Assembly: GCF_001641615.1 (NCBI RefSeq)
Contig: NZ_LRRU01000019.1
Location: forward strand, 342,064 to 406,063
DNA: 64,000 nucleotides
DNA from: Pseudoalteromonas gelatinilytica
Lineage (GTDB): Bacteria > Pseudomonadota > Gammaproteobacteria > Enterobacterales > Alteromonadaceae
Direction of reading: 5' to 3'
The first letter of the stretch is position 1. Each line of letters begins with the position of its first letter. A program made the position numbers and the translations under genes. This document shows, piece by piece, positions 45,004 through 53,212 of the stretch. The notes under the pieces are model-generated. The model searched no databases. It was given only the letters and a program-made list of their open reading frames with translations, and was not told the origin of the DNA.

Positions 45004-45903
45004 CTAACTCGCTACAAATTCATTTTTTAGCCATGCGATCAATTGTTGAATGCTGGTATGTTTTAATTTGTCAGCTTTGCAGGCATAGAAAAATGACTGC
45101 TGCGGATGGATAACTGCACTACCTAGCTGTACTAATTCGCCATATTCGAGCTTTTCTAAAACAAATTGCTTATGGGTAACCAGTAGGCCAAGCTCTCTTG
45201 TTACAGCTTGCAATGCTTGAGCTGTGGTTTCAAAAGAGCGGTTTTTTTGTGCTTTAGGGCAGGCAATATGGTTATGCTCTGCCCAAATCTGCCAGTTATT
45301 GTTTCTGCGGGCATTGAGTACCTGGATGGCGGGAAAGCGGTTTAATAGTTCATTGATGTTGTTTGTAGTTTCTGACTTTAATAATGACGGGCTGCAAACT
45401 AAAACAAGTTCATCATCTGCTAATTTCTCACAGTGGTACTTTTGCCAGTTTTGCGGATCGCCCTGAAAAATAGCCATGTCGATGTTGCGTCTTTCGAGGT
45501 CAACATCACCAACAAAGTTTGATAAGCGAATATCTAACTCAGCATAGCAATTTTGTAGCTTATCAACCCGGGGTATCCACCAATGTAATGCCAAAGAGTT
45601 CACCATGTTGAGTGAAATAGAATGATGATCTTTGTCTTTATTTTTAACTTCTTCGCTTGCCGAAATAATGGCCTGAACGGCGGGCGAAACGCGTTGATAA
45701 TATAGTTTTCCAGCATCATTTAAATACACTTGTCTGCCAACCCTATCGAACAGTTTTACCTCAAGCTGTTGCTCAAGAGACTTGATAGCTTGGCTGATAG
45801 CCGAGTGACTAACGTGAATTGAATCTGCGGCTTTAACCATGCTGCCAGTCTCTGCAACGGCAATGAAACTGTATAAGGATTTGAGCGGGATATTGTGTTT
45901 CAT
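45004..45903 (-). CDS. LysR-family transcriptional regulator
   Basis: A 299-residue protein with the N-terminal LysR helix-turn-helix (LYSFIAVAETGSMVKAADSIHVSHSAISQAIKSLE pattern, residues 8-45) and a C-terminal ligand-binding domain of the GcvA-like subgroup. It is divergently transcribed from an EamA-family exporter, 101 bp apart. A perfect ATATGT-N11-ACATAT dyad overlaps its start codon. It therefore most likely controls itself and the exporter. The inducer is unknown. Confidence 0.88.
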   Translation of the reverse strand: MKHNIPLKSLYSFIAVAETGSMVKAADSIHVSHSAISQAIKSLEQQLEVKLFDRVGRQVYLNDAGKLYYQRVSPAVQAIISASEEVKNKDKDHHSISLNMVNSLALHWWIPRVDKLQNCYAELDIRLSNFVGDVDLERRNIDMAIFQGDPQNWQKYHCEKLADDELVLVCSPSLLKSETTNNINELLNRFPAIQVLNARRNNNWQIWAEHNHIACPKAQKNRSFETTAQALQAVTRELGLLVTHKQFVLEKLEYGELVQLGSAVIHPQQSFFYACKADKLKHTSIQQLIAWLKNEFVAS

Positions 45904-45924
45904 ATGTTAGTTTTTCTTACATAT
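45902..45924. promoter_or_regulatory. LysR-type T-N11-A binding site
   Basis: ATATGT (45902-45907) and ATACAT-complementary ACATAT (45919-45924) form an inverted repeat with an 11-nt spacer, exactly the LysR box format. It overlaps the start of the lysR gene in the divergent promoter region. Confidence 0.75.
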
Positions 45925-46004
45925 TAATGCGGTTTTATTCGCTTTTTTATAATTTCAGCAGAGCGTATCGTGAGCGTCATCTACTCGCTTTATAAACAAT
46001 GTAA

Positions 46005-46904
46005 ATGAATATTAGTCACCGCTCTAGTGCCTTAATGCTGCTATCTACCCTCACTCTAGCACTGAATGGACTGGTTACCCAGTTGTTAACCCCCATGCTG
46101 CCAATAATTTTACTGTTATTTTTAAGGTTGCTCTTACCTGGTTGTTTAATGTTAGCAACAGCACGAGCACGGTTTTGGCATTATGTTAGTTTTTCTGCAT
46201 TAAAAAATGTGATGCTACGGGCTGTTTTTATCACCTTGTGCCAAGGATTTTTTATTTTAGCGCTTTACAAACTTACGTTAATTGAGGCAGTTGTGTTGTT
46301 TAGCACCGGGCCTTTGTTTATCCCATTGCTTGAAAGTGTGGTGTATAAGCGAGAAATCGACTTGTTTGTCGTACCGACTTTGTTGTTAATGATGATAGGG
46401 CTGATCATTCAAAGTATGACCGACCAAGGGATTACGTTACGTTGGGAGCTATTAATTGGTCTGGCGGCTGGCTTTTTTAATGCTTGTTCGCAATTGTGTT
46501 TATTTCAAATTAGTAAAGAGAAAACCCCAGTTCTGGTTGCCAATGGTTTTTGCTTTTTAATTGCGGCACTATTCAGTACGCTATTTTTCATTCTGCCGCT
46601 GTTCGTTGGTGGGCTAAATGTTGAATTCGCAGCAGGCAGCTGGGTGGTTGAGAATGCGTGGTTAATGTTAGGTTTATTAGTGCTATTAGCGGTATTTAGT
46701 AGTGCTACGCAATACTTTAGAAGCTTAGCATATAAACTAGTTGCCACCGGCTCTGAACTGGCACCGCTCATTTATACGTCAGTGGTATTCTCATACCTTC
46801 TTCAGTTAACCATTCTAGATAGCCCTGTAAATGGGCAACAATTGTTAGGGATTAGTTTTATTGTTATTGCTTGCTTAATGCAAACGAAGCGAAACCGCAG
46901 TTGA
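46005..46904 (+). CDS. EamA/DMT-family transporter
   Basis: A 299-residue inner-membrane protein with ten predicted TM helices arranged as two EamA repeats (about 10-140 and 150-295). DMT transporters of this group usually export amino acids, nucleosides or other metabolites; the substrate is unclear. The start is ATG 46005. Its divergent LysR neighbour probably regulates it. It is followed by a separately started gene 64 nt downstream. Confidence 0.85.
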   Translation: MNISHRSSALMLLSTLTLALNGLVTQLLTPMLPIILLLFLRLLLPGCLMLATARARFWHYVSFSALKNVMLRAVFITLCQGFFILALYKLTLIEAVVLFSTGPLFIPLLESVVYKREIDLFVVPTLLLMMIGLIIQSMTDQGITLRWELLIGLAAGFFNACSQLCLFQISKEKTPVLVANGFCFLIAALFSTLFFILPLFVGGLNVEFAAGSWVVENAWLMLGLLVLLAVFSSATQYFRSLAYKLVATGSELAPLIYTSVVFSYLLQLTILDSPVNGQQLLGISFIVIACLMQTKRNRS

Positions 46905-46967
46905 GTTTCGCTTTTATTATTGTTTTCTTGTAACTTACTTAGCAACAAAAATGATAAGTAGGTTGTT

Positions 46968-47936
46968 ATGTCTGGGTATGCTTTTGTTAGGCAAGGAATA
47001 AAGCCATTTTTAATTGTGGTACTGTTGTTCGTTATTTATATATTTTTTTCACGAGAAGCTGCAATCTTTGTAACCAATTCAGAATTATCAAATGATACAA
47101 AAGCTACGCAGCACGTTGAGGCACAAGCAAGCATACCAGCCACAAAGCCTGCTGCGAGTTTGTTAGCTGATGAATCAACTGAGCAAGGGAGTGAAGTTAA
47201 TGACAGCCGTGAACTTATTATCAAAAATGCACCGAAATGGCGTTTTGATGGTGTGTTAATTGACCACTTAACAGAGCTAAAGCAACGCGCTGAACAAGGT
47301 GATGCTGAGGCTAGCTATCTTATCGCACAAAATCTTAAGTACTGTTTTAATGCTCCTTTAGATGCTGAGGCGCTTGAAGCAACATTAACCGAAAGCTATG
47401 AATTTAGCGATGCTGGCGATACGCAAAACCGTGCTTTAGAAAAATATGAGTATTGCCAAGGGGTAGATTTAGCAACGCGGCGGTCTTTTTACCGTTATTT
47501 GGTAATGGCAGCAGAAAAGGGGTCAGCCTTTGCGCAGCAAACGTTTGCTGGGCTAACTCCCGAATTTTACATGAAGTCGCAATTTCCTGAGAAGTTGTCA
47601 CGTGCCGAGTTCATCAAAAATCGCGATAGTTTTAAAGAGCGTAAAACCGTATTTTTAGAGCAAGCAGCAAAGCAGGGCAGTGAACAAGCGCTGATGAGTT
47701 TAGCGAGCATGTATTACAGCGAACAAGTTGGTGAGCATAGTGCAGCAAAAGCCTACGCTATAAATCGACTCATTATGGAAATCACGCAAAATAACGATGT
47801 GTATAATCGTTATGCGTGGTTTGAGCAAAGACAATACCCGACACTCTCAGATGAAGAGCTGAATATCGCGAACAATTTATTTGAACAATGGCTTTTGCAA
47901 ATAAAGCAAAATGGTACGCTATACCCAAAGAATTAA
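46968..47936 (+). CDS. Membrane-anchored protein with Sel1-like repeats
   Basis: A 322-residue protein with one N-terminal TM segment (about 12-30, FLIVVLLFVIYIFF) and a predicted periplasmic domain. A low-complexity linker (about 40-85) leads into helical pairs such as LKQRAEQGDAEASYLIAQ and AAKQGSEQALMSLASMYY, which resemble Sel1/TPR-like repeats. These usually mediate protein contacts in the envelope. No enzyme motif is seen. The next gene on the same strand, 21 nt downstream, is the MITE-split zinc-ribbon gene. Confidence 0.65.
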   Translation: MSGYAFVRQGIKPFLIVVLLFVIYIFFSREAAIFVTNSELSNDTKATQHVEAQASIPATKPAASLLADESTEQGSEVNDSRELIIKNAPKWRFDGVLIDHLTELKQRAEQGDAEASYLIAQNLKYCFNAPLDAEALEATLTESYEFSDAGDTQNRALEKYEYCQGVDLATRRSFYRYLVMAAEKGSAFAQQTFAGLTPEFYMKSQFPEKLSRAEFIKNRDSFKERKTVFLEQAAKQGSEQALMSLASMYYSEQVGEHSAAKAYAINRLIMEITQNNDVYNRYAWFEQRQYPTLSDEELNIANNLFEQWLLQIKQNGTLYPKN

Positions 47937-47957
47937 TAACCCAAAGCAAGGATGGCA

Positions 47958-48528
47958 ATGATGTTTGAACCAAACTATGCAAGTTACACTCTTGAAGAGT
48001 TGTTAGATTGCAAAGCGAATATAGACGCACAAGCATGGCCCAAACGGATAATACCAATCCGCAATAATACTTAATCATTTTGAGGGATTAAACCTGTCGC
48101 TATCTGCGTTAAAAATTTCTGATTTAGAACAACTAAATAACGAGATTTTTGCCTTGCTATCAACGAGGTTTTATTGCCTCAAAATAGACCACTTAATTAA
48201 GCGAATTGGTATAAAAGACATCGAAAAAGCGTTGAGTGTTTATGCCAGTCAATCTGCTGAGCACGAAAAGCAGTACAAACAAGCTGTGTTTGATGCTTAT
48301 TGCGAGACGCTCCGTCATGATCTGACACTGAGTATTGATGATAATATTCTCTGGTTGTTAAGACCGTTTTCTAAGCAAGCTAAAGATATTACCCCCAGTA
48401 CGTTTGCTGGCGAAGTTTGCCCACTTTGCAAAGGAGATATTAGCGCAACCACATGGGCTGCTGGCTGGCAGTTGAGCTGCGAACATTGTGAAGTAACGGG
48501 GATTGTTGTAGAGCATTTGAGCTTCTAA
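47958..48528 (+). pseudogene. Zinc-ribbon protein gene split by a MITE
   Basis: The first part (47958-48051) encodes MMFEPNYASYTLEELLDCK and ends AWPKR. The second part (from 48212) encodes KDIEKALSVYASQSAEHEK and ends with a zinc ribbon (CPLC ... CEHC) and VVEHLSF. Removing the 160-bp MITE and one TAA target copy joins them in one frame, with a single Ile between PKR and KDIEK, giving about 137 residues. So the insertion is recent or at least exactly reversible. In the present state translation enters the MITE and stops early. The product family is unknown beyond its zinc ribbon. Confidence 0.85.
48052..48211 (-). mobile_element. 160-bp MITE, copy 2
   Basis: Ends TACCAATCCGC / GCGAATTGGTA, flanked by direct repeats TAA (48049-48051 and 48212-48214). 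Same length as copy 1 and opposite orientation. Both copies share internal segments such as TTAATTAAG and GAGGCAATAAAACC. Confidence 0.9.
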
Positions 48529-48596
48529 AAAATAAATAAAAAAGGAACAAATAGAGCTTTAATTGTATGACTTTTAGCTATATAGTCTGTACCTAA

Positions 48597-48754
48597 CCTT
48601 AGGGGAGTAGTCTCTTAGATTAAGATGAACGTCAACAGTCTCCGAACCAATGTTCGTGGCGTTCATGTCCGCAAGCCGGATTGACAAGACTTAAGGCATG
48701 TATCGGGTTCAATGGGCGACCACGATGTATGCCTTATTGTTCTTCGCCCTAAGG
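48597..48754 (+). ncRNA. yybP-ykoY (manganese) riboswitch
   Basis: The segment has the family's 5' box (CCTTAGGGGAGTAGTCTC) and a closing 3' strand (TTCGCCCTAAGG). CCTTAGGG (48597-48604) and CCCTAAGG (48747-48754) form helix P1. GGGGAGTAG is the conserved yybP-ykoY start. It lies about 110 bp before a Ca/Na exchanger gene. Known members sense Mn(II) and switch on exporters. The region 48755-48864 after it has no other gene. Confidence 0.82.
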
Positions 48755-48864
48755 AATCGTCTCGTGCTTGTTACATTTCAAAACCATTGTTATGGTTATT
48801 TCTGTTTTCTTAAATCGCTTTATTTACCACATTTCGCTTTGCCACCCTTTTGCGGGAGAGCACG

Positions 48865-49836
48865 ATGATCTTGTTTATTCTTGCCATTATCGTTGGCTTT
48901 GCATTGCTGATTTGGAGTGCAGATCGTTTTGTTGATGGCGCCGCTGTAAGCGCAAAATATGCAGGTATGCCAAGTTTGCTCATTGGAATGATAGTGGTTG
49001 GCTTTGGTACGTCGGCTCCTGAGATGTTGGTATCGGCTATGGCTGCTGCTGATGGCAGTCCTGAGCTTGCTTTAGGCAATGCTGTGGGGTCAAACATTGT
49101 CAATATTGGGCTTATATTAGGGATAACCGCGTTAATAGCCCCGATTACTGTTCACTCTTTGATTGTCAAAAAAGAGATCCCGCTACTGCTTGCAGTAAGT
49201 GCGCTATTTGCATTACTGATTGTTGATGGCGACTTATCACGTTTCGATGCGGGTATCTTGTTATTTGGTTTTTGCAGTTTTATTGGTTGGAGTATTTATT
49301 CTGGCCTTAAAAGCAAAAATGACAGCTTAGCAAAAGATGTTGAGCACGAACTTAACGTGCAAACTATGTCACTTAAAGCGGCTATTACTTGGCTTATCGT
49401 TGGGCTTGTAGTCCTCATTGCAAGTTCAAGGTTATTGGTATGGGGGGCGGTCAATATTGCTGAACTCATGGGGATTAGCGACCTCATTATAGGTCTCACA
49501 ATCGTGGCACTTGGCACCTCCCTCCCTGAGCTTGCAGCTTCAATTGCCGCAGCCAGAAAAGGTGAACACGACATTGCGATTGGTAATGTGATTGGCTCAA
49601 ACATGTTTAATATTTTAGCTGTCACAGGTATTGCAGGGATGATAGCGCCTGCTGTTAACCTTTCACCGGATCTATTATCGCGAGACTGGCTGGCGATGAT
49701 CTCTCTTTCAATATTTTTATTAATTTTTGCCTATGGGCACCGTGGTGTTGGCAGGGTAAATCGCGCTGAAGGCGTTGGTTTATTGCTGATTTTTATTGCC
49801 TATAACGCATGGCTTTTCCTTTCAATTTATAAATAA
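48865..49836 (+). CDS. Calcium/sodium antiporter (CaCA family, YrbG-like)
   Basis: A 323-residue inner-membrane exchanger with ten to eleven TM helices and the two inverted alpha repeats of the CaCA family: GFGTSAPEMLVSAMAA ... GNAVGSNIVNIGL and ALGTSLPELAASIAAA ... GNVIGSNMFNILA. Both contain the acidic residues that bind the cation. I chose ATG 48865 because GGGAG lies 6 nt upstream; the frame is open from a TTG at 48850. The Mn-type riboswitch upstream suggests that this member, or its operon, takes part in manganese or calcium export. Confidence 0.9.
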   Translation: MILFILAIIVGFALLIWSADRFVDGAAVSAKYAGMPSLLIGMIVVGFGTSAPEMLVSAMAAADGSPELALGNAVGSNIVNIGLILGITALIAPITVHSLIVKKEIPLLLAVSALFALLIVDGDLSRFDAGILLFGFCSFIGWSIYSGLKSKNDSLAKDVEHELNVQTMSLKAAITWLIVGLVVLIASSRLLVWGAVNIAELMGISDLIIGLTIVALGTSLPELAASIAAARKGEHDIAIGNVIGSNMFNILAVTGIAGMIAPAVNLSPDLLSRDWLAMISLSIFLLIFAYGHRGVGRVNRAEGVGLLLIFIAYNAWLFLSIYK

Positions 49837-49870
49837 ATGCAATTTAGAACTCAAAAAATCAAGGACCTTT

Positions 49871-50707
49871 ATGAAGCAAACTATCAATGAGTTTTGGCTC
49901 AATAACTCAGAAACAATTATAGCGCTAGGCTATAAAGTGATACTCGCAATTGCTATTTTAATTGCCAGTGCAGTACTTGCTAAGTCAGTGAAAAAGGCTA
50001 TCAAAAACTCCAATGCTACCCTTAAAAAAGTTGATAATACCTTGCTGCCTATTTTGTCGTCTGTGGCAGGTTATGCCGTGTATATTATTGGCGGGGTGTT
50101 TATTTTAGATATCTTTGGCGTGAATACAGCAAGCCTTATTGCTCTAATGGGTGCTGCTGGTTTAGCGGTAGGGTTAGCCCTTAAAGACACCTTAAGTAAT
50201 ATTGCAGCAGGCATGATGTTACTTATATTAAGGCCGTTTAAAGTCGGTGATTTTGTTGAGATAGGCTCGATGCAAGGTACTGTCTCTGAGGTAAACCTAT
50301 TCACCAGTGTTTTTCAAACGATTGATGGTCTTTATATCGCATCACCTAATGGTATAGTGTGGGGTAACAATATTAAAAACTTCACGCGAAATGGCAAACG
50401 CCGAATGGATATTGTTGTGGGTATTTCATATGCCGATTCAATCGATGATGGCTTTGCGGTGCTAAAAGATATTGCCGCGAACGAAAGCCGTTTACTGAGT
50501 GAGCCAGCGGCGCAAGTGATGGTGACAGCCATGGCTGAGAGCTCGGTGAATATTCAGCTAAGAGCATGGGCTAAAAATGAAGACTATTGGCAAACCTATT
50601 GGGATTTAAACAAACGAGTTAAAGAGTCAATCGAGAATGCAGGCCTGACAATTCCTTTCCCACAACGTACTTTACATATACCTGAAGGCGTGGTGACAAA
50701 AAAGTAA
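49871..50707 (+). CDS. MscS-family small-conductance mechanosensitive channel
   Basis: A 278-residue channel protein from ATG 49871, with AAGGA upstream; the frame opens earlier but without a ribosome site. It has three TM helices, the pore-lining third one being Gly/Ala rich (GAAGLAVGLALKDTLSNIAAG). The beta domain (PFKVGDFVEIGSMQGTV) and the alpha/beta vestibule follow. Such channels release solutes on hypo-osmotic shock. It begins 35 nt after the exchanger and probably shares its transcript and riboswitch. Confidence 0.92.
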   Translation: MKQTINEFWLNNSETIIALGYKVILAIAILIASAVLAKSVKKAIKNSNATLKKVDNTLLPILSSVAGYAVYIIGGVFILDIFGVNTASLIALMGAAGLAVGLALKDTLSNIAAGMMLLILRPFKVGDFVEIGSMQGTVSEVNLFTSVFQTIDGLYIASPNGIVWGNNIKNFTRNGKRRMDIVVGISYADSIDDGFAVLKDIAANESRLLSEPAAQVMVTAMAESSVNIQLRAWAKNEDYWQTYWDLNKRVKESIENAGLTIPFPQRTLHIPEGVVTKK

Positions 50708-50710
50708 AAT

Positions 50711-50737
50711 AAAAAAGCCTAGCGCAGGCTAGGCTTT
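50711..50737 (-). terminator. Terminator shared by convergent genes
   Basis: AAAGCCTAGC (50714-50723) pairs with GCTAGGCTTT (50728-50737) across a 4-nt loop. On the minus strand it is followed by a run of T, so it mainly ends the secreted-protein gene; it may also stop the MscS transcript. Confidence 0.85.
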
Positions 50738-50778
50738 GAATGAAAAGGAAAGCTAGTTATTGTGATTTTTCTAAATTA

Positions 50779-51528
50779 TTATTTAAACACGACTTCACCA
50801 TAGTAATGAGGCTCTTTACCATTTTGTTTAAGCATGTAAGTGCACTTGACGCCTTTTTTACCAAATTGACCAACAGGTGCATGATCTTTGAGTACATTTA
50901 TTTTTTGACCATTGAAGTCACAAATAAAGTCACGGATTGAACCTTTAGTCGACGTAAAATCCCCAAGCTTCACTTTATGATTCTTTTTGAAAACAAAAGC
51001 TTTATGAGAGTTACCATTTCGGTAATCGAACATATCCAAACTTAGGGTTGTTTTATAGCTTTTCGTTACAGCACCTTGGCCATTAGCATCGTTAATAATG
51101 CCTGTCCATGTTACAACTTTATTTTTTCCTCGATAGTGTTTTGGCGACTTACCTGTGTCTCCACCTGGCATCAAAGTAAAAGTTATAATTTCGGCATTAC
51201 TACCGGGGCGAGATTTCCATGAGCATTCAATGCCGTTTTTGAATTGATGGTAATTCAATCCTTTTAGACCTGGCCCTTTAATAGCAGGGCAGGTTACTTT
51301 GCCGCCAATGCTATCCGAATACATCATTTTGTATTCTTCAGGTTTTATATATGCTTTGTTATCACCATTACCATAACGAACTTCATCGTAAGGAATGGTC
51401 AAGAAAACTCCTTTCGTGCCGATTTCGCCTCGCAATGACTGTGCACCAAAATTCGGATCGTCTACTGCGTAAGCTGTTGATGTGAAAGCGACAGCAAGTA
51501 ATGCTGTGCTAAAGATGTGATGTTTCAT
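50779..51528 (-). CDS. Secreted protein of unknown function under a c-di-GMP riboswitch
   Basis: A 249-residue secreted protein from ATG 51528 (MKHHIFSTALLAVAFTSTAYA signal pattern). The mature protein is basic, rich in Lys, Gly and Tyr, with four to five Cys residues in pairs (KVTCPAIKG, NGIECSWKS, RDFICDFNG, GVKCTYML) that suggest disulfides, and a strand-rich fold. No family is recognised. Directly upstream lies a c-di-GMP-I riboswitch, so expression should follow c-di-GMP levels. By analogy with other such targets it could act in adhesion, matrix or the cell surface, but that is inference. Confidence 0.75.
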   Translation of the reverse strand: MKHHIFSTALLAVAFTSTAYAVDDPNFGAQSLRGEIGTKGVFLTIPYDEVRYGNGDNKAYIKPEEYKMMYSDSIGGKVTCPAIKGPGLKGLNYHQFKNGIECSWKSRPGSNAEIITFTLMPGGDTGKSPKHYRGKNKVVTWTGIINDANGQGAVTKSYKTTLSLDMFDYRNGNSHKAFVFKKNHKVKLGDFTSTKGSIRDFICDFNGQKINVLKDHAPVGQFGKKGVKCTYMLKQNGKEPHYYGEVVFK

Positions 51529-51545
51529 TGTTCTGGATTCCAAAT

Positions 51546-51632
51546 TCCACAACCCGGCTATCTTCCCATTTCCTTACTTCTTTCAGAGAAGACCCGTGGC
51601 TTTCCGTCCCTACCTCACAGTAGGTTTGGCAG
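51546..51632 (-). ncRNA. c-di-GMP-I (GEMM) riboswitch
   Basis: On the minus strand the order of conserved boxes is complete: CCAAACC near 51629, GGTAGGGACGGAAAGCC (GGGAC-x-(C/A)AAAGCC core) and, near 51555, GATAGCCGGGTTGTGG (the 3' GGGTT-type strand). These match the GEMM class I aptamer. It ends about 18 nt before the ATG of the secreted protein, so it probably controls translation or leader termination. Confidence 0.9.
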
Positions 51633-51640
51633 TATTAATA

Positions 51641-51998
51641 CATTAGTTTTGTTAAAAACATATTTGTATGACTGCATGAACACCTATTTATAGTTCCTAA
51701 ATAGTGTTCAAAATACCTGCTTTTTAAACGTGGTTTAAATCATATTCCGTATTCAAGAAATAATGATTGAAAAGAAGTGTAGGAGAATAATTATTTAATG
51801 CAAAATAATTAGTATAAATTTATTATTCCTGTACCTTAAAGTAAGTGTTCTGGATCTGTTTTGGGATCAGTGTGTTGTTTTTGGGTATGTTCTTATTATT
51901 TTGATTTTAAATGGAATATATTTTCAGTGAAGTTCTATATCTTTGAATTAAAATGCTATTCTATTTGAAATGTTTTTTTGTTTCTTTAAAGTATACTA
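51641..51998. other. AT-rich intergenic region
   Basis: About 360 bp with no gene, rich in T-runs. It should contain the promoter for the riboswitch transcript (minus strand). Nothing else is recognised. Confidence 0.5.
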
Positions 51999-52033
51999 AT
52001 TGAGCAGTGTTTTTATATTGGGCACTGCTCAAT
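51999..52033 (-). terminator. Perfect 11-bp hairpin after the yjdM-like gene
   Basis: ATTGAGCAGTG (51999-52009) pairs with CACTGCTCAAT (52023-52033). It lies 8 nt beyond the stop codon of the minus-strand gene. No T-run follows the stem, so it is a hairpin with terminator-like position rather than a textbook terminator. Confidence 0.5.
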
Positions 52034-52040
52034 ATGTTTA

Positions 52041-52376
52041 TTAAGCTTTTTTAACAAACTTAGCAGTTACCATCATTTCACCGACGCCATCAACTTTACA
52101 GTCTAATTCGTGGTCTTTTTTATCTAACACTCGGCGGATAACGGCTTTGGTGCCAATTTTAATTACTTGTGAGCTGCCTTTAATTTTTAAATCTTTAGCA
52201 ACGGTCACTTTATCGCCATCGACCAATAAGGTACCGTTAGCATCTCTTACATCGATTACATCAACGTTATTAACAGCATTTGGATCCCACTCATGAGCGC
52301 ACTCTGGGCATACTAAGTTGTTTTGATCTTCATACACGTATTCAGAGTTACATTGTGGGCAAGGAGGTAAAGACAT
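52041..52376 (-). CDS. yjdM: YjdM/PhnA-family zinc-ribbon protein
   Basis: A 111-residue protein starting at ATG 52376 (MSLPPCPQC), with AAGG 8 nt upstream; a GTG nine bases earlier is in frame but less likely. The N-terminal zinc ribbon is CPQC ... CPEC (residues 6-29), followed by the family's SH3-like barrel (DANGTLLVDGDKVTVAKDLKI pattern). The family was named after the E. coli phn region, but its role in phosphonate use is doubtful and its true function is not settled. No phn genes are nearby. Confidence 0.9.
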   Translation of the reverse strand: MSLPPCPQCNSEYVYEDQNNLVCPECAHEWDPNAVNNVDVIDVRDANGTLLVDGDKVTVAKDLKIKGSSQVIKIGTKAVIRRVLDKKDHELDCKVDGVGEMMVTAKFVKKA

Positions 52377-52451
52377 AAATGGCACCTTGGTTGATTTTAA
52401 AAGGGTATTTTAATTGCTAAGAGCAAACTATGCGAGTACAAGGCATATATT

Positions 52452-53018
52452 TTATGGCTCAGACGTGTCGAGTTCTTTGGTAATAGAGAATATTCCTCTT
52501 AAATCACCAAGCTGATAACCTGTCGCTAAATCATTTGGGTAATGCTCGCTAAGCGCTTGCTTTACTTCTGGCGCAATCGTTTGACCATGACAATTGAGGC
52601 ACACTGGCGCGACTTTTATCGCTTTAGCAAAGCGAAATTGACCATCTTTGCTGGTTGAAAAAGTCACATTATCGATGCTTTCTGTGTTTCTGATCATATC
52701 GAGCAACTGAGCGATTTTTTCAGCTTCCCAGTCATCAGGTTTATTATTTGGATTACGGTTTTTAGTGCTTTTACGCGCTACAGTCCAACCATCGGTTGAT
52801 AAGCTTTCAGCAATGGCTGGGGCTTGCATTTTGCACACGTTAATTCCTTCAACTAAACCGCCTTGTTTGATTGCAGCTGCCAATGCTGATTTGAGCGTCG
52901 TGGCAAATTCAGTTGCTCGCTCAGCTGCTTCGGTTTCTAGAGTCGCTGAGTTTGTTGCGGCATACAGACTAGGAGAAAGTAATGCAGTACATAGCACAAT
53001 ATTTCTTAAGGAAAGCAT
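52452..53018 (-). CDS. Periplasmic DUF3365 (Tll0287-like) c-type heme protein
   Basis: A 188-residue secreted protein with signal peptide (LCTALLSPSLYAATNS). The DUF3365 domain resembles PAS-like heme sensor proteins. A c-type heme site CLNCH is present near residue 142, and a conserved-looking INVCKMQAPAIAES lies before it. It should be a soluble periplasmic heme protein acting in redox or gas sensing, or in electron transfer; nothing nearby tells which. A perfect 22-nt palindrome 11 nt upstream of the start suggests tight transcriptional control. Confidence 0.85.
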   Translation of the reverse strand: MLSLRNIVLCTALLSPSLYAATNSATLETEAAERATEFATTLKSALAAAIKQGGLVEGINVCKMQAPAIAESLSTDGWTVARKSTKNRNPNNKPDDWEAEKIAQLLDMIRNTESIDNVTFSTSKDGQFRFAKAIKVAPVCLNCHGQTIAPEVKQALSEHYPNDLATGYQLGDLRGIFSITKELDTSEP

Positions 53019-53028
53019 AGTAAAACCT

Positions 53029-53050
53029 TATATTAGATATATCTAATATA
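53029..53050. promoter_or_regulatory. Perfect 22-nt palindrome, operator candidate
   Basis: TATATTAGAT followed by its reverse complement at 53029-53050, just upstream of the DUF3365 gene start at 53018. It looks like the operator of a dimeric ArsR- or MarR-like repressor; the regulator is not in the window. Confidence 0.6.
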
Positions 53051-53212
53051 GTAGTTCGTTTTTACCAATTTAGCGAATATAATTGTTGAGTTTTTCAGTT
53101 CTATGACAATGCTAAAAAAGAGCGTTATTTGTATTTTTAGGTACACCTTTTTTATGGCATTTAAGTTAGAATGTGCAATGCTTATTATCAGATAACATAT
53201 TGAGTTTGCACT

